Below are positions 33,241 through 43,700 of a DNA stretch of 64,000 nt, one piece after another. The stretch is from the NCBI RefSeq assembly GCF_022965805.1, contig NC_133101.1, positions 48,564,342-48,628,341 on the forward strand, written 5' to 3'. Position numbers and translations under genes: made by a program. The notes under the pieces were generated by a model. It made no database searches. It had not been told where the DNA came from and saw only the letters and a program-made list of their open reading frames with translations. Within the stretch, counting starts at the first letter, position 1, and each line of letters opens with the position of its first letter. The stretch is from Primulina eburnea. Lineage: Eukaryota > Streptophyta > Magnoliopsida > Lamiales > Gesneriaceae.

Positions 33241-33831
33241 TCATTATGAAAATATTTTGATTTAAAGTTATGCATCACGAAAATTTTTTATGAAAATTTT
33301 CATGTTTAAAGTTTATGTATTTGCATGAAAACGATATTTTAAGTACAAGTATTTTCACTGTTGTATGTGATCTGTATATGTAGTACTTGTTATCAAGATT
33401 ATGGTGTGTTGAGTCTTTAGACTCATTAGGTGTGATTGATGCAGGTTGTTATGATAATAATATTATTGGAGTTCTTGATGGTTGACTTTGCTGGACTGAA
33501 GGTGCACATAACCCGAGGACCGACGCTAGTTTTTCGCACTAGTTTATGATTATGATTTATGCTAATGATATTTTTACGACAATTTAATTATGTATATGAG
33601 GGATTTTGAGAGGTTATAGTATGGGCTATATTTTTCAAATAATTGTTTTAGGTTTGGTAAAAATTTTGACGATTTAAACTATTTCCATGGTTGTTTAAAT
33701 GTCAGAGGGTTGTTTTATTTTAAAAATGGCGTCAATGTATTTTAAAGTATATATATGTATATTTTGAATTATGGAGATTAAGGAGGAAAAAAAATTAGTA
33801 CTTTTTAAGTAAAACGAATATCAGACGTTTC

Positions 33832-34362
33832 TGCAGTCCATTGAAACTGCTCGAAAGTTGAAAAAAGAAGACCTTGTCTTTGAAAATACATTGTCAACCT
33901 GGTAAAAAAATCCAGGAGCTGCATTCCTCCCGAGAGGAAGAACTGGAGGTCACTAGAAAACAAGTGGCAACTGAAGCTAAATATATTAGTTGACTCGGTG
34001 TTGCTCAAGCTTCAGAAATTTTTATAGATGAAGGTGTCCTTCATCTCATGCTATTCAAGGAGCAGAAGGTTCTGAAAAAGGGAATATTTCACCCTACCTC
34101 ATGTGGCACTGGCCCCATGAGAAGATCAAAGGCCCAGTTTTAACCACACATATACGGAGTCCACCAATTCATATGCGGAGTCCACCAAATTCTTTAAAAA
34201 CAATGGCTCAGATCATGTGGGGGCACTGCCCCCTAGGTAGCATCGACACTACCCTGAAAAAGATTGCTCTTTCAGATGAGTTTTCGAAGTATGGCACTGG
34301 CAAATTATACGCATGGATGAACTTCTGGTTAGATGCAACAGAGATAGAGATAAACATATAAT
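33832..34362 (+). pseudogene. Antisense ORF 2 duplicate, 5' truncated, with MITE inside
   Basis: From GCAGTCCATTGAAACTGC it matches 29757-30127 at roughly nine of ten positions. It lacks the first ~17 codons, which are replaced by the end of LTR B. TGGTAA places a stop at the A-run, a TGA lies at the same site as in ORF 2, and a 173-bp MITE splits the LKEQKVLKKIAL region. The last part, GKLYAWMNFWLDATEIEIN, is open. S's pol ends in the opposite direction at about 34530, so the two are convergent. Confidence 0.65.
34081..34253 (+). mobile_element. 173-bp MITE with 9-bp target duplication (Mutator-like)
   Basis: Compared with the uninterrupted copy at 29996-30010, exactly 173 bp plus a 9-bp duplication (CTGAAAAAG at 34072-34080 and 34254-34262) are added. 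The ends form imperfect ~40-bp terminal inverted repeats: GGGAATATTTCACCCTACCT at the left and GGTAGTGTCGATGCTACCT in the reverse complement of the right, both followed by GGCANTGNCCCC-type sequence and CATGA. Inside is a direct repeat CGGAGTCCACCAA (twice). A 9-bp TSD and long TIRs fit a non-autonomous Mutator-like element. The orientation is arbitrary. Confidence 0.85.
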
Positions 34363-34529
34363 AGATACTCGTTCCAATCAATAAAAAGTTTATTTCAGTC
34401 AATAATTGTCTACTCTTTATTACTTTTATTTACTTCTGCATCGTAACTGATACTAATTTAAAACATTATTAGTGACAGTTAAACACTCTACTAACTGACA
34501 TTTCAAACTGACAAAACAAAGAAACTAAT

Positions 34530-36180
34530 GTTAAGACAAATAAATTAAACCAAGAATATTTTGAAAGTAGGAAAACTTAGTCTCAGGTAATGGCTTCGTG
34601 AAGATTTCAGCTGCTTGTTGTTCAGTTGAAACGTACTCTAGCCTGATTGCCTTCTTTAGAGCACGATCTTTGGTGAAATGATGTTTGACGTCAATGTGTT
34701 TCGTACTGGAGTAAAGAACTGGATTATATGTAATCGCAATTGTGTTTGTATTGTCACAAATTATTGGTGATTCTTCTGCAATGACTCAACCCTTCAGTTG
34801 TTGTTGAATCCAAAGCAGTTGAGTGCAACAGCTTCTAGCAGCTAGATATTTTGCTTCAGTTGTGGAAGTTGCTATGGATGTTTGCTTCTTGCTGAACCAT
34901 GAGATCTGTCTGTCTCCTATAAACTGACATGATCCACTGGTGCTTTTACGATAAAGCTTATATCCTGCATAATCTGCAGCCAACTAAATTGAAATATGAG
35001 TCATTAGCATACCATAAGCACACATTTTGTGTGCCTTTAAGATATTTCAATATGCGTTTGGCAGCTGAAAAATGCGATTGCTTAGGATCTGCCTGAAAAT
35101 CTAGAACACATACAAACATCAAATACAATATTAGGACGATTAGCAGTTTGGTATAACAAAGAACCTATTAAACCTATGTAGAGTGTCATCTCAACTGATA
35201 TTCCCCCTTTTATCTTTATCTAATTTAATCGATGAGCTCATGAGAGTACTTGCAGTTGAACATGAGTCAATGCCAAATTTCTTAAGCAGTTCCTTTGTGT
35301 ATTTGGCCTGACTGATTAAAGTACAAGTTCCAGTTGTTTCACTTGCAGACCGAGAAAGAATGTCAGTTCACCCATCATACTTATCTCAAATTTTTCTTGC
35401 ATTAACTTGGCAAATTTCTCACATAATTTGGGGTTATTTGACCCAAAAAATAATATCAACGTATATTTGCACAAGTAAAATATGATCCTTCTTTGAAAAT
35501 TTGAACCGAGTCTTATCAACTGATCCAACAGTAAAATCATGATCAGTTAGAAATTTTAAAACTGTTTCATACCAAGCTCTTGGAGCTTGTTTAAGACCAT
35601 CTAAAGATTTGTTCAAATGATAAACTTGATCAGGATGAGTGGGATAACAAAACCTGGTGGTTGTTCAACATATACTTCTTCCTGAAACTGACCATTTAGA
35701 AATGCACTTTTGACATCTATTTGGTAGCCTTTAAAATTTTTGAATGAGGCATAAGCAAGGAATATTATGATTGCTTCCAGTCGTGCAATTGGTGCACATG
35801 TCTCGTCGTAATCTATCCCTTCTTCTTGTCTATATCATTGTGCTACAAGCCTCACTTTGTTGTGCACAACGGAACCTTCTTCGTTCAATTTGTTTCTGTA
35901 GACCAACTTTGTACCTATAATGGTTTTAGAAAGCGGTTTTGGAACTAAGTTTAAGACATTGTTATGGGTAAACATATTTAGCTCTTCTTGTATAGCATTT
36001 ATCCAATTAGGGCCAGCAAGAGCTTCATCAATTTTTTTTGGTTCCAGTTGGGAAACAAAAGCTGAATGAATAAATAAATTGATCATTTGATTCCAAGTTC
36101 TTACCGGATCAGATGGATTATCTATCACCAATTCTCGTGGGCGTGATTTCTTCCATCTCTATTCAGCATTGATTGGATCG
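34530..36180 (-). pseudogene. S reverse transcriptase and RNase H, broken
   Basis: Pieces in sense order: 35835-36131 (NWINAIQEELNMF, VYRNKLNEEG, VRLVAQ), then a stretch to 35620 with MDVKSAF-like sequence in broken frames, 35434-35616 (GLKQAPRAWYE, ILLVQIYVDIIF) and 35316-35540 (FFGSNNPKLCEKFAKLMQEKFEISMMGELTFFLGLQVKQLE). RNase H continues at 34786-34983 (STSGSCQF, ISWFSKKQTSIATSTTEAKYLAA) and ends near 34530. The catalytic YVDD is reduced to YVD with a codon missing, so RT is inactive regardless of the frameshifts. The copia order and style match SIRE elements. Confidence 0.85.
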
Positions 36181-36379
36181 ATTTCATAAACTGGTTCAGT
36201 TGGTAACTGAACGTTTTCTTCAGTTTCAGTTGTTGCTACTTCAGTTGGTATTTGAATTTCATCATTTTTCTCCACCAACTGATGATCAGGAACAATTTCT
36301 TGTTCAACTTATTGATCTAGTATCTCTGGTTCAGATGTTTGAAAGATATCTCGATTGATATGAACTTCTTCTTCACTAT

Positions 36380-37400
36380 CATCATCCAAACTTATCTGTA
36401 AAACGATCAACTAGGTCAACTATATTAGTTGGTTTATCAGTTAGTACATATTCATAAAATACAACATGAATGGACTCTTCTACATTCAAAGTTCATTTGT
36501 TAAATACTCTATAAGTTTTACTAACTGATAAAGAACTCAGACATATTCTTTCTACAGATTTTGCATCATATGCTTTCAATTGATTTTTGTCATTATCGTG
36601 AATAAAACATCTGCATCCGAATATTTTGAAGTAAGATATCACACTTTTATGTCCATGCCAGATCTCATATGGCATTTTTAAATGATTTTTATTAATCATT
36701 AATCTGTTCTGAGTGTAACATGCAGTGTTTACTGCTTCTGCCCAAAAACCTCCGAGAAATACCAGAATCAGCAAGCATTGTTCTAGCAGCTTCTTTAAGG
36801 GTTTGATTTCTTCTCTCAGCTATACCATTTTGCTGAGGAGTTCTTGCTGCTGAGATCTCATGTTTGATCCCAGTATTTTCTAAAAATTGTGAAAATTTTG
36901 ATTGATGAATTCAGTCTCTCGATCAGACCTTATTCTATCAATACCAACTGATTTTTCATTTAATAATCTTTTGAAAAGTTTAATCAGTTCTGCAGCAGTT
37001 TGGTCTTTTGGTTTTAAAAAGATAGCCCAAGTAAATCTTGAAAAATCATCAACGATTATCAAGGTGTATTTCATTCCCCATAAACTCATGACTGGTATAG
37101 GATCAAAAATATCCATATGTAGCAGTTCTAAGCATCTGGAGGAATATTTACTACCCTTGTTTTTAAATAAAGATCTTACTTTTTTACCAAACTGGTATGC
37201 TGAACAAATTTTATCTTTTAAAAAATCGATCTTACACTGACTAGTTACAAGATCATGGTTATTCAGACGAGCAATAGACTTAAAATTTAAGTGGTTCAAC
37301 CTTTTATGTCCCAACCAGTTTTAGAAGATTTTGAAGCTACAAAACATACTGGTGCATTAGGTTGATCAGTCCAAGTGACTTTATAAGTATTCCCACAACG
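36380..37400 (-). pseudogene. S integrase, broken
   Basis: 36880-37314 has the zinc domain (HKRLNHLNF ... CSAYQFGKK, where the second Cys of the usual CxxC is Tyr), the first catalytic region (LHMDIFDPI), VDDFSRFTWAIFL and RIRSDRETEF (second Asp). After a break at about 36890, the region of the catalytic Glu reads in another frame (QQNGIAERRNQTL). 36493-36774 holds the C-terminal copia part (TACYTQNRLMINK, PYEIWHGHK, FKIFGCRCF). Loss of the zinc Cys and two frame breaks disable it. Confidence 0.83.
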
Positions 37401-37559
37401 ATTACCAGTTAAAATGATCTCATCATTTAGTTTTTAACTGTGCAAGTATGTTAGTTGAACTGAACTGAGAAATTATTGTCGCATAACTAACTAACACTAA
37501 TCAAGTTATACTTCAAACTCTCAACTAGTAAACATCTTTAATAGTAAAGTTAACATAGA

Positions 37560-37860
37560 TAAGCTTACCCTTACCCACAGTTCTACCTTTAGAGTTGTCT
37601 CCAAAATTGATGTTTGGACCAGTTTATTTGATCAGTTGGGATAGCAGTTCAGCATCTCATGTCATATGTCGCGAGCGTCCACTGTCCAGATACCAAATTG
37701 ATTCTTTTGTTGTACATGTCACCTGCAATCACAATGTTATCCAGGTAAATCGGGTGAGCGAAATTCGGGGCGATCCACCGGATGATGATATAATGTTTAA
37801 GGAAAATTAATAAGAAAAGGATATATCTTATGAGAAGTTTCATTTTGGCTGCTAAAGCCT
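37560..37860 (-). pseudogene. S protease active-site region, degenerate
   Basis: Around 37650-37700 the minus strand reads ESIWYLDSGRSRHMT followed by a stop. This is the copia aspartic protease loop (D-S-G present, the usual Cys after it replaced by Arg). The neighbouring ORF 37649-37843 is out of frame with it. Confidence 0.7.
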
Positions 37861-37989
37861 AAACCAGTTTTATTGATAACTGCTTTTTGCATATCCTGCA
37901 TTTCAGCTAGTGCAACTGATGAATTATTATATGCCCGAATAAGCTCAGTTTGCTTTGAATTCTCAAGCGTTAACTGCTAAGTTGTGGAT

Positions 37990-38679
37990 TGATTCTTATT
38001 TCTTTCAGCAATCTCTCATTTAAGACTCAACAGTTCAATTGATTCATCAGTTTCATTTTTATTGTCTTTGGGATCAATTTCCTTTGCTTTGGCTTTCTCA
38101 AATGAGATGGCAAGCTTGTGATACTCGTTGACCATGTCATGTAATGTAGAAATAAGTTCTTCTCGTGTAAAGTCAGTTGAATTGAAATCTAATACATGTT
38201 CACTGGTTGATTCCAGTTCTATGTCATTAACCATTAGAAGTTTCACTTCCTCGTCATCGCTGGAGCTGCTCGAGCTCTCAGATTCTGATTCATCACTGTC
38301 AGTTTTTGCCCATTTAGATTTACTTTCCTTGGCTAGAAGAACTTTGTGTTTCTTTTTGAATGATTTCTTATCATCCTTAGCTCTTCTCATGTTCTCAAAT
38401 GATTTCTTTCACTTTTCACCTGAGCATTGATTATCCTTCTTTGGTTTAGGATAGTCAGCAATAAAGTGTCAAGTTTTGCCATAGTTGTAGCAAGCATTTG
38501 GTTTTTCCTTGGTGTTATTTCTTTGATATTGTCTTTGGAAAGAACCTTGATTTCTTCTCATGAATCTTCCAAATTTTTTGACAAATAATGACATTGAGTC
38601 ATTACTTAATTGCTCAGCAGTTTTCTCAACTGAACCAGTTGGTTCCAGTTTAACATCACTAAGAGCATTTGTAGCTGCT
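37990..38679 (-). pseudogene. S gag C-terminal part with ruined zinc knuckle
   Basis: 38016-38390 is open and encodes a Ser/Asp/Glu-rich stretch (SDESESESSSSSSDDEE) followed by a coiled-coil-like segment (STLHDMVNEYHKLAISFEKAK), as in SIRE Gag. Upstream at about 38440-38500 the zinc knuckle reads CYNYGKT, stop, HFIADYP: two Cys positions are Tyr and a stop lies inside it. Gag is interrupted at 38679 by element E and resumes at 48591. Confidence 0.8.
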
Positions 38680-38684
38680 GGTGT

Positions 38685-40764
38685 TGAAAGCGGACCGGTT
38701 ACGGAGGCCGGAAACGCAACGGAAGCGAAAAATTAAAATTTTAAGAGCAAAATTTCGGCCCCCATGAAAAATGGTTTTGTGCAATATTTACAAAAACAAA
38801 ACATACATAGGATGTTTTTAGAAATTTACCTATCAACTCCTTAGAGTTGATGAAATGGCTCCAACTTTGTTTAAAATAACAAAGCTCTTGTTTTGGTAGA
38901 GAAATCTACAAGCTCCTTCTTTTCTCCTTCAAGAATAAGGCCCACCACTTGGCTATGTAAATCCCCTTAAGTTTTGCACTAGAAAAACTTAAGGATTTAT
39001 CAAAGAGAAGAATTTTTCTCCAAGAAAATGAAGAACAAAAGAAAGAAAAATTTGAGAGAAAAATCCCTCAAATTTTCGGCCAAGGAGAGATACAAGTGAG
39101 GGAGTGAAGTCTAGACTTGGGTGTGGGAAAAGTGGAAAAAGATGTTCCCCATGCCATGCATTATTTTATTAAAAAGTATTGAAGTCTCTTCACCTCCCAA
39201 GCATGCAAACCCTACATGTCTCACTTATATATTATATGGTTTTTAACACATTAAAAACCATAGACTAAATTTTATTATCTCAAACACATTTGAGATAAAT
39301 TAAATATTACTTGATTTTACTCAAGTCCCACTAGTTAAATAATTATTTAAATTGAGCTCTACAAGACTCAATATTATTTAATTAATTCAACACTTGAATT
39401 AATTTAATTATTTAGACTCTACTTGGTCCACTAGTGTTTAATTAATTCAACACTTGAATTAATTTAATTTAGTCCACAACAATGTTTATGAAAATCACAA
39501 TTTTCAACTACATTATTTACTTGGCCAAATTTTAATCTTAGGAACACTTCCATAAATTAAAATTTATATTTCTCTCATAGAAGTCATACTTCTAATTTTC
39601 TTTACGCTTATAAACACATTTATAAGCCGTTCAACACATTGAACTATTTTACTTCTCCTCGGGATTTACAAAGCAAGTACTTGTGTGGCCCTCAATGGTT
39701 CATTGATACAACTAACCGTGGGTTCACATCTCTATGTGATTCGGACTAAACATGTCCTTATATGAGCATACCCCAATTGCTCCATTCTTACTTATCAACT
39801 CCTTGATAGTAAGAACGTCAGAACTCAAGTCTGATAGTACCCAACCAATCACGTTAAACGCCTAGCAGCATCGCTTACGTGATTCCCTAGGTATCACATG
39901 ATAGTGCCTGCAAGAACCATTCAATTATGGTTAGCGTACAGTACGGTCCCTTCAACTCATATATCCCGACCGATTCGACAACTATTGGTTTATCGAGAGT
40001 TGTCAATGAATCGATACTATGTGTCATGTCGTGGTTGCATCGATGGTGTAATCTATGAAACCCCTTTCATAATTACCACCATACTCTGATCAGAGATTTC
40101 AACCCACACATACATGATAAACACATAGGATATCCATACCCGTAGGTAAGCGGTGAATCCCCGACCACAATGCATCGACTCCTATATGTTTCGCCGTAAC
40201 ACCCAACCTTGCCACCTAATGACCCCATAAGAGTCGGTAAACAAGTCAAAGTGAAACGCTAGCACATAGAGTCTCAATGTTGTCTCGGGTCATAAGGACT
40301 AATTCTGTACAACCATAAACCAGGACTTTTCCACTCGATAAGTGAGAACCACTTGGAAAGTCCTTTTATGGAGGGTTGTTCAGTGCACTCTACAAGGAGC
40401 ACCTATCTGCATGCTCGGACATCACAATGTCCCCTACCAATGAAACATGGTACTCACATCGCAGATACTAGTCTCTAACTCGAGCGGCCTATATCCTTCT
40501 TAGTGGCGGCTGAATCGACTAGGAACGGTTTAGAATATACAGTATTCCAAATATGAGTTTCATGATACTCATCATATGAGCATCTCATATTCTTTCTACT
40601 ATTTGTATATTCAAGGACTTTATCTATGCAACTAGCATGGGTATAAAGATAAAGATGCGCCAAATTAATAAATTCAAATATTATTAAAATAAAGATCGTT
40701 TATACAAAGAGTTTCATCGTGAACAGTCGGCCAACACTTGGCTCGACGTGCACCTACTCTAACA
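38685..40764 (-). repeat. E 3' LTR
   Basis: 2080 bp, from TGAAAGCGGACC to ACTCTAACA on the plus strand. A sense TATA-like CCATATAATATATAAG is at about 39225-39239. It contains two 25-bp inverted repeats (39380-39464). ORFs 39898-40089 and 40475-40663 are repeated exactly in the other LTR and have no coding evidence. Confidence 0.96.
39380..39464. repeat. Duplicated AT-rich palindrome in E 3' LTR
   Basis: Two copies, 60 bp apart (39380-39404 and 39440-39464), of an inverted repeat with 11-bp perfect arms AATTAATTCAA and TTGAATTAATT around CAC. They lie upstream, in sense terms downstream, of nothing coding; in sense they are some 140-225 bp before the TATA-like box. Confidence 0.9.
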
Positions 40765-40778
40765 ATCTCCCACTTGCA
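40765..40778 (-). other. E polypurine tract
   Basis: Sense CAAGTGGGAGATTG-type purine-rich run between the gag-pol stop and the 3' LTR. Confidence 0.8.
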
Positions 40779-43700
40779 CTAGAGCCAACTACCCATATAC
40801 TTTAGACCCATTGATTCGCGATGCTTCTCGAATGATGGTCCTGGTAAAGGCTTGGTTAGTGGATCAGCAACATTATCTGCGGAGCCGACTTTGTCGATCG
40901 ACACTTCTCCTCGTTCCACGATCTCTCTGAGGATGTGGTACTTTCTCAATACATGTTTGGACTTCTGATGAGACCTTGGCTCCTTCGCCTGAGCTATGGC
41001 TCCCGTGTTGTCGCACATCACCGGGATAGGAGCAACTCCATTTGGAATGACGCCCAACTCTTGGACGAAATTCCTAATCCAAACAGCCTCCTTTGCTGCA
41101 GCCGATGCAGCAATGTATTCTGCCTCAGTGGTGGAATCCGCTGTACTGTCTTGCTTGGAACTCTTCCAAGAGACAGCACCACCATTGAGCATGAATATGA
41201 ATCCGGAGGTTGACTTCGAGTCATCAACATCGCTTTGGAAGCTAGAGTCGGTATAGCCTTCCAATTTTAGTTCTCCACCCCCATAGACCAAAAACAACTT
41301 ATTGGTCCTTCTCAAATACTTGAGGATGTCTTTCACAGCTTTCCAGTGTGGAAGACCAGGGTTGGATTGATATCTACTCACTACACTTAGTGCAAATGCC
41401 ACGTCAGGACGTGTAGATATCATCCCATACATGATACTACCAATAGCCGAAGCATACGGAATTCGTGTCATCGCCGCTATCTCTGCATCAGTCTTGGGAG
41501 ACATAGACTTGGATAGGGACACGCCATGACACATTGGTAGATGTCCTCTCTTGGACTCATCCATCGAGAACCGCTTCACGATGGTATCAATGTACGTGGA
41601 CTGGGTGAGACCAAGCAATCTTTTTGATCTATCTCTATAGATCTGTATTCCCAATACAAAAGATGCTTCACCCAAGTCCTGCATTGAGAACTTACTTGCT
41701 AACCATATCTTTGTTGATTGCAACATTCCTACATCATTCCCAATGAGTAGAATGTCATCAACATAAAGAACTAGGAATGTCACAGCACTCCCACTGACCT
41801 TCTTATACACACAGGGTTCCTCAGGATTCTTAGTAAAACCAAACTCTTTGATTGTACTATCGAATCTGAGGTTCCAACTCCTCGATGCCTGCTTAAGACC
41901 ATAAATAGATCTTTGAAGTTTGCATACCAAATGCTCACTTCCGATAGATGTGAAACCCTCAGGTTGAGACATGTAAATCTCTTCCTTAATATCCCCATTA
42001 AGGAAGGCTGTCTTAACATCCATCTGCCATATCTCATAGTCATACCATGCAGCTATGGCTAGCAATATCTTAATGGACTTGAACATCGCAACTGGAGAAA
42101 AGGTTTCCTCATAGTCAACACCTTGCCTTTGAGTATACCCTTTTGCTACCAATCGCGCCTTGAAGGTCAATACCTTCCCATCCGCCCCAAGTTTCCTCTT
42201 GTAAATCCATTTACACCCTATGGGAACAATTCCCTCAGGTGGATCCACGAGATTCCACACTTGGTTCGAATGCATGGAATTCATCTCAGATTCCATTGCT
42301 TCAAGCCACTTGGATGAATCGGCATCCGATAACGCTTCCTTGAAGGTCCTTGGATCACATCCAAGGTTAGGCTCATCAAGGCCCTCTTCAAGAAGCAGAC
42401 CATACCTCACAGGTGGTCTCGAGACTCTCTCGGTTCTTCTAGGAGCTTGTATCTCCTCACTTGGCTTCTCGGGTGTGGGTTCTACAACTGTGGGTGCCTC
42501 TCGAACCTCTTCGAGTTCTATCATCTCGCCTTTTCTATCCAATAGAAATTCCCTTTCCAAAAAGGTTGCGTTCCTAGAAACAAACACCTTTGTTTCTTGG
42601 GGATGATAGAAATAATATCCAGCTGAATTCCTTGGATATCCCACAAAGTAACATAAAATGGATCGACTATCCAATTTATCTCCCACTACCTGCTTCACAT
42701 AAGCAGGGCACCCCCATATTCTAAAATAAGAATATTTGGGTGGCTTACCCATCCATATCTCATATGGTGTCTTATCAACTGCTTTTGTATGGACATGATT
42801 CAACAACAGTGCCGCTGTTTCAAGCGCATATCCCCAAAAGGATGGCGGCAACTCTGTGAACCCCATCATAGACCGAACCATGTCCATCAAGGTCCGGTTA
42901 CGACGCTCCGAAACACCATTCAACTGCGGTGTAGCGGGCGGAGTCCACTGCGAGAGAATCCCATTCTCTCTAAGATACTCTTGGAACTCGGCACTCAAAT
43001 ACTCACCACCTCGATCCGATCGAAGTGTCTTGATGCTTCGTCCCAATTGCTTCTCTACTTCACTTCTGAATTCTTTGAACCTTTCAAAGGCTTCAGACTT
43101 GTATTTCATCAAATACACATACCCATACCTCGAATGGTCATCGGTAAAGGTGATGAAGTAGGCATGTCCATGCTTAGTGGTGATGCTAAGCGGACCGCAC
43201 ACATCGGTATGGATCAAATCCAATAACCCTTTGGCTCGCTCCGCATGGCCCTTAAAGGGAATTTTGGTCATCTTTCCTTTCAGACAGGATTCACAAGTCG
43301 TGAGAGCGTTAATATCAGACATATCAAACATGCCAACTCCCACTAGCTTGTTCATTCTTCTTGAGGAAATATGACCTAATCGAGCATGCCATAATTGTGC
43401 CGAATTAAGAGTATCTTGTTTGCGCTTATTTGTTGTTGTTATCGTTTGGACATTGTTGAGTGGAATATCTTTTAATTTTAAGGTGTAGAGATTGTTTTCA
43501 AGTTCACCGGTACCAACTAAACATTCATTCTTGTAAATATTGCAAACACCTTTGCTAAATAAACAAGAAAATCCATCAATATCAAGCATAGAAATGGAAA
43601 TAATGTTTTTAACCAAGTCTGGTACATACAAAACATCTCTTAAAACCAAATTAAAATCATTGTTCAAACATAAATAAACATCTCCTACGGCTTTGGCAGC

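Larger units (their letters stand above)
30212..33831 (+). repeat. LTR B: 3.6-kb solo-LTR-like insertion in S
   Basis: Begins TGTAACGCCCCGAAAATTAG, a typical start of long plant gypsy LTRs, and ends near GACGTTTC. No gag or pol inside. Shared landmarks with the LTRs of element C, in the same order: a CCGCCCAGTA block, the dyad TGAGTC-TTTA-GACTCA (33410-33425), CCCGAGGACC. The middle (31170-31980) is unusually G-rich, with GGGCTGGG words; ORFs on both strands there (66-90 codons) look like chance. No matching TSD at its edges; instead it is flanked by two copies of antisense ORF 2. Confidence 0.7.

Noticed and set aside
39898..40663. ORFs of 62-63 codons repeated exactly at 47719-48484
   Set aside because: They repeat only because they lie in the two LTRs of element E; no protein features.
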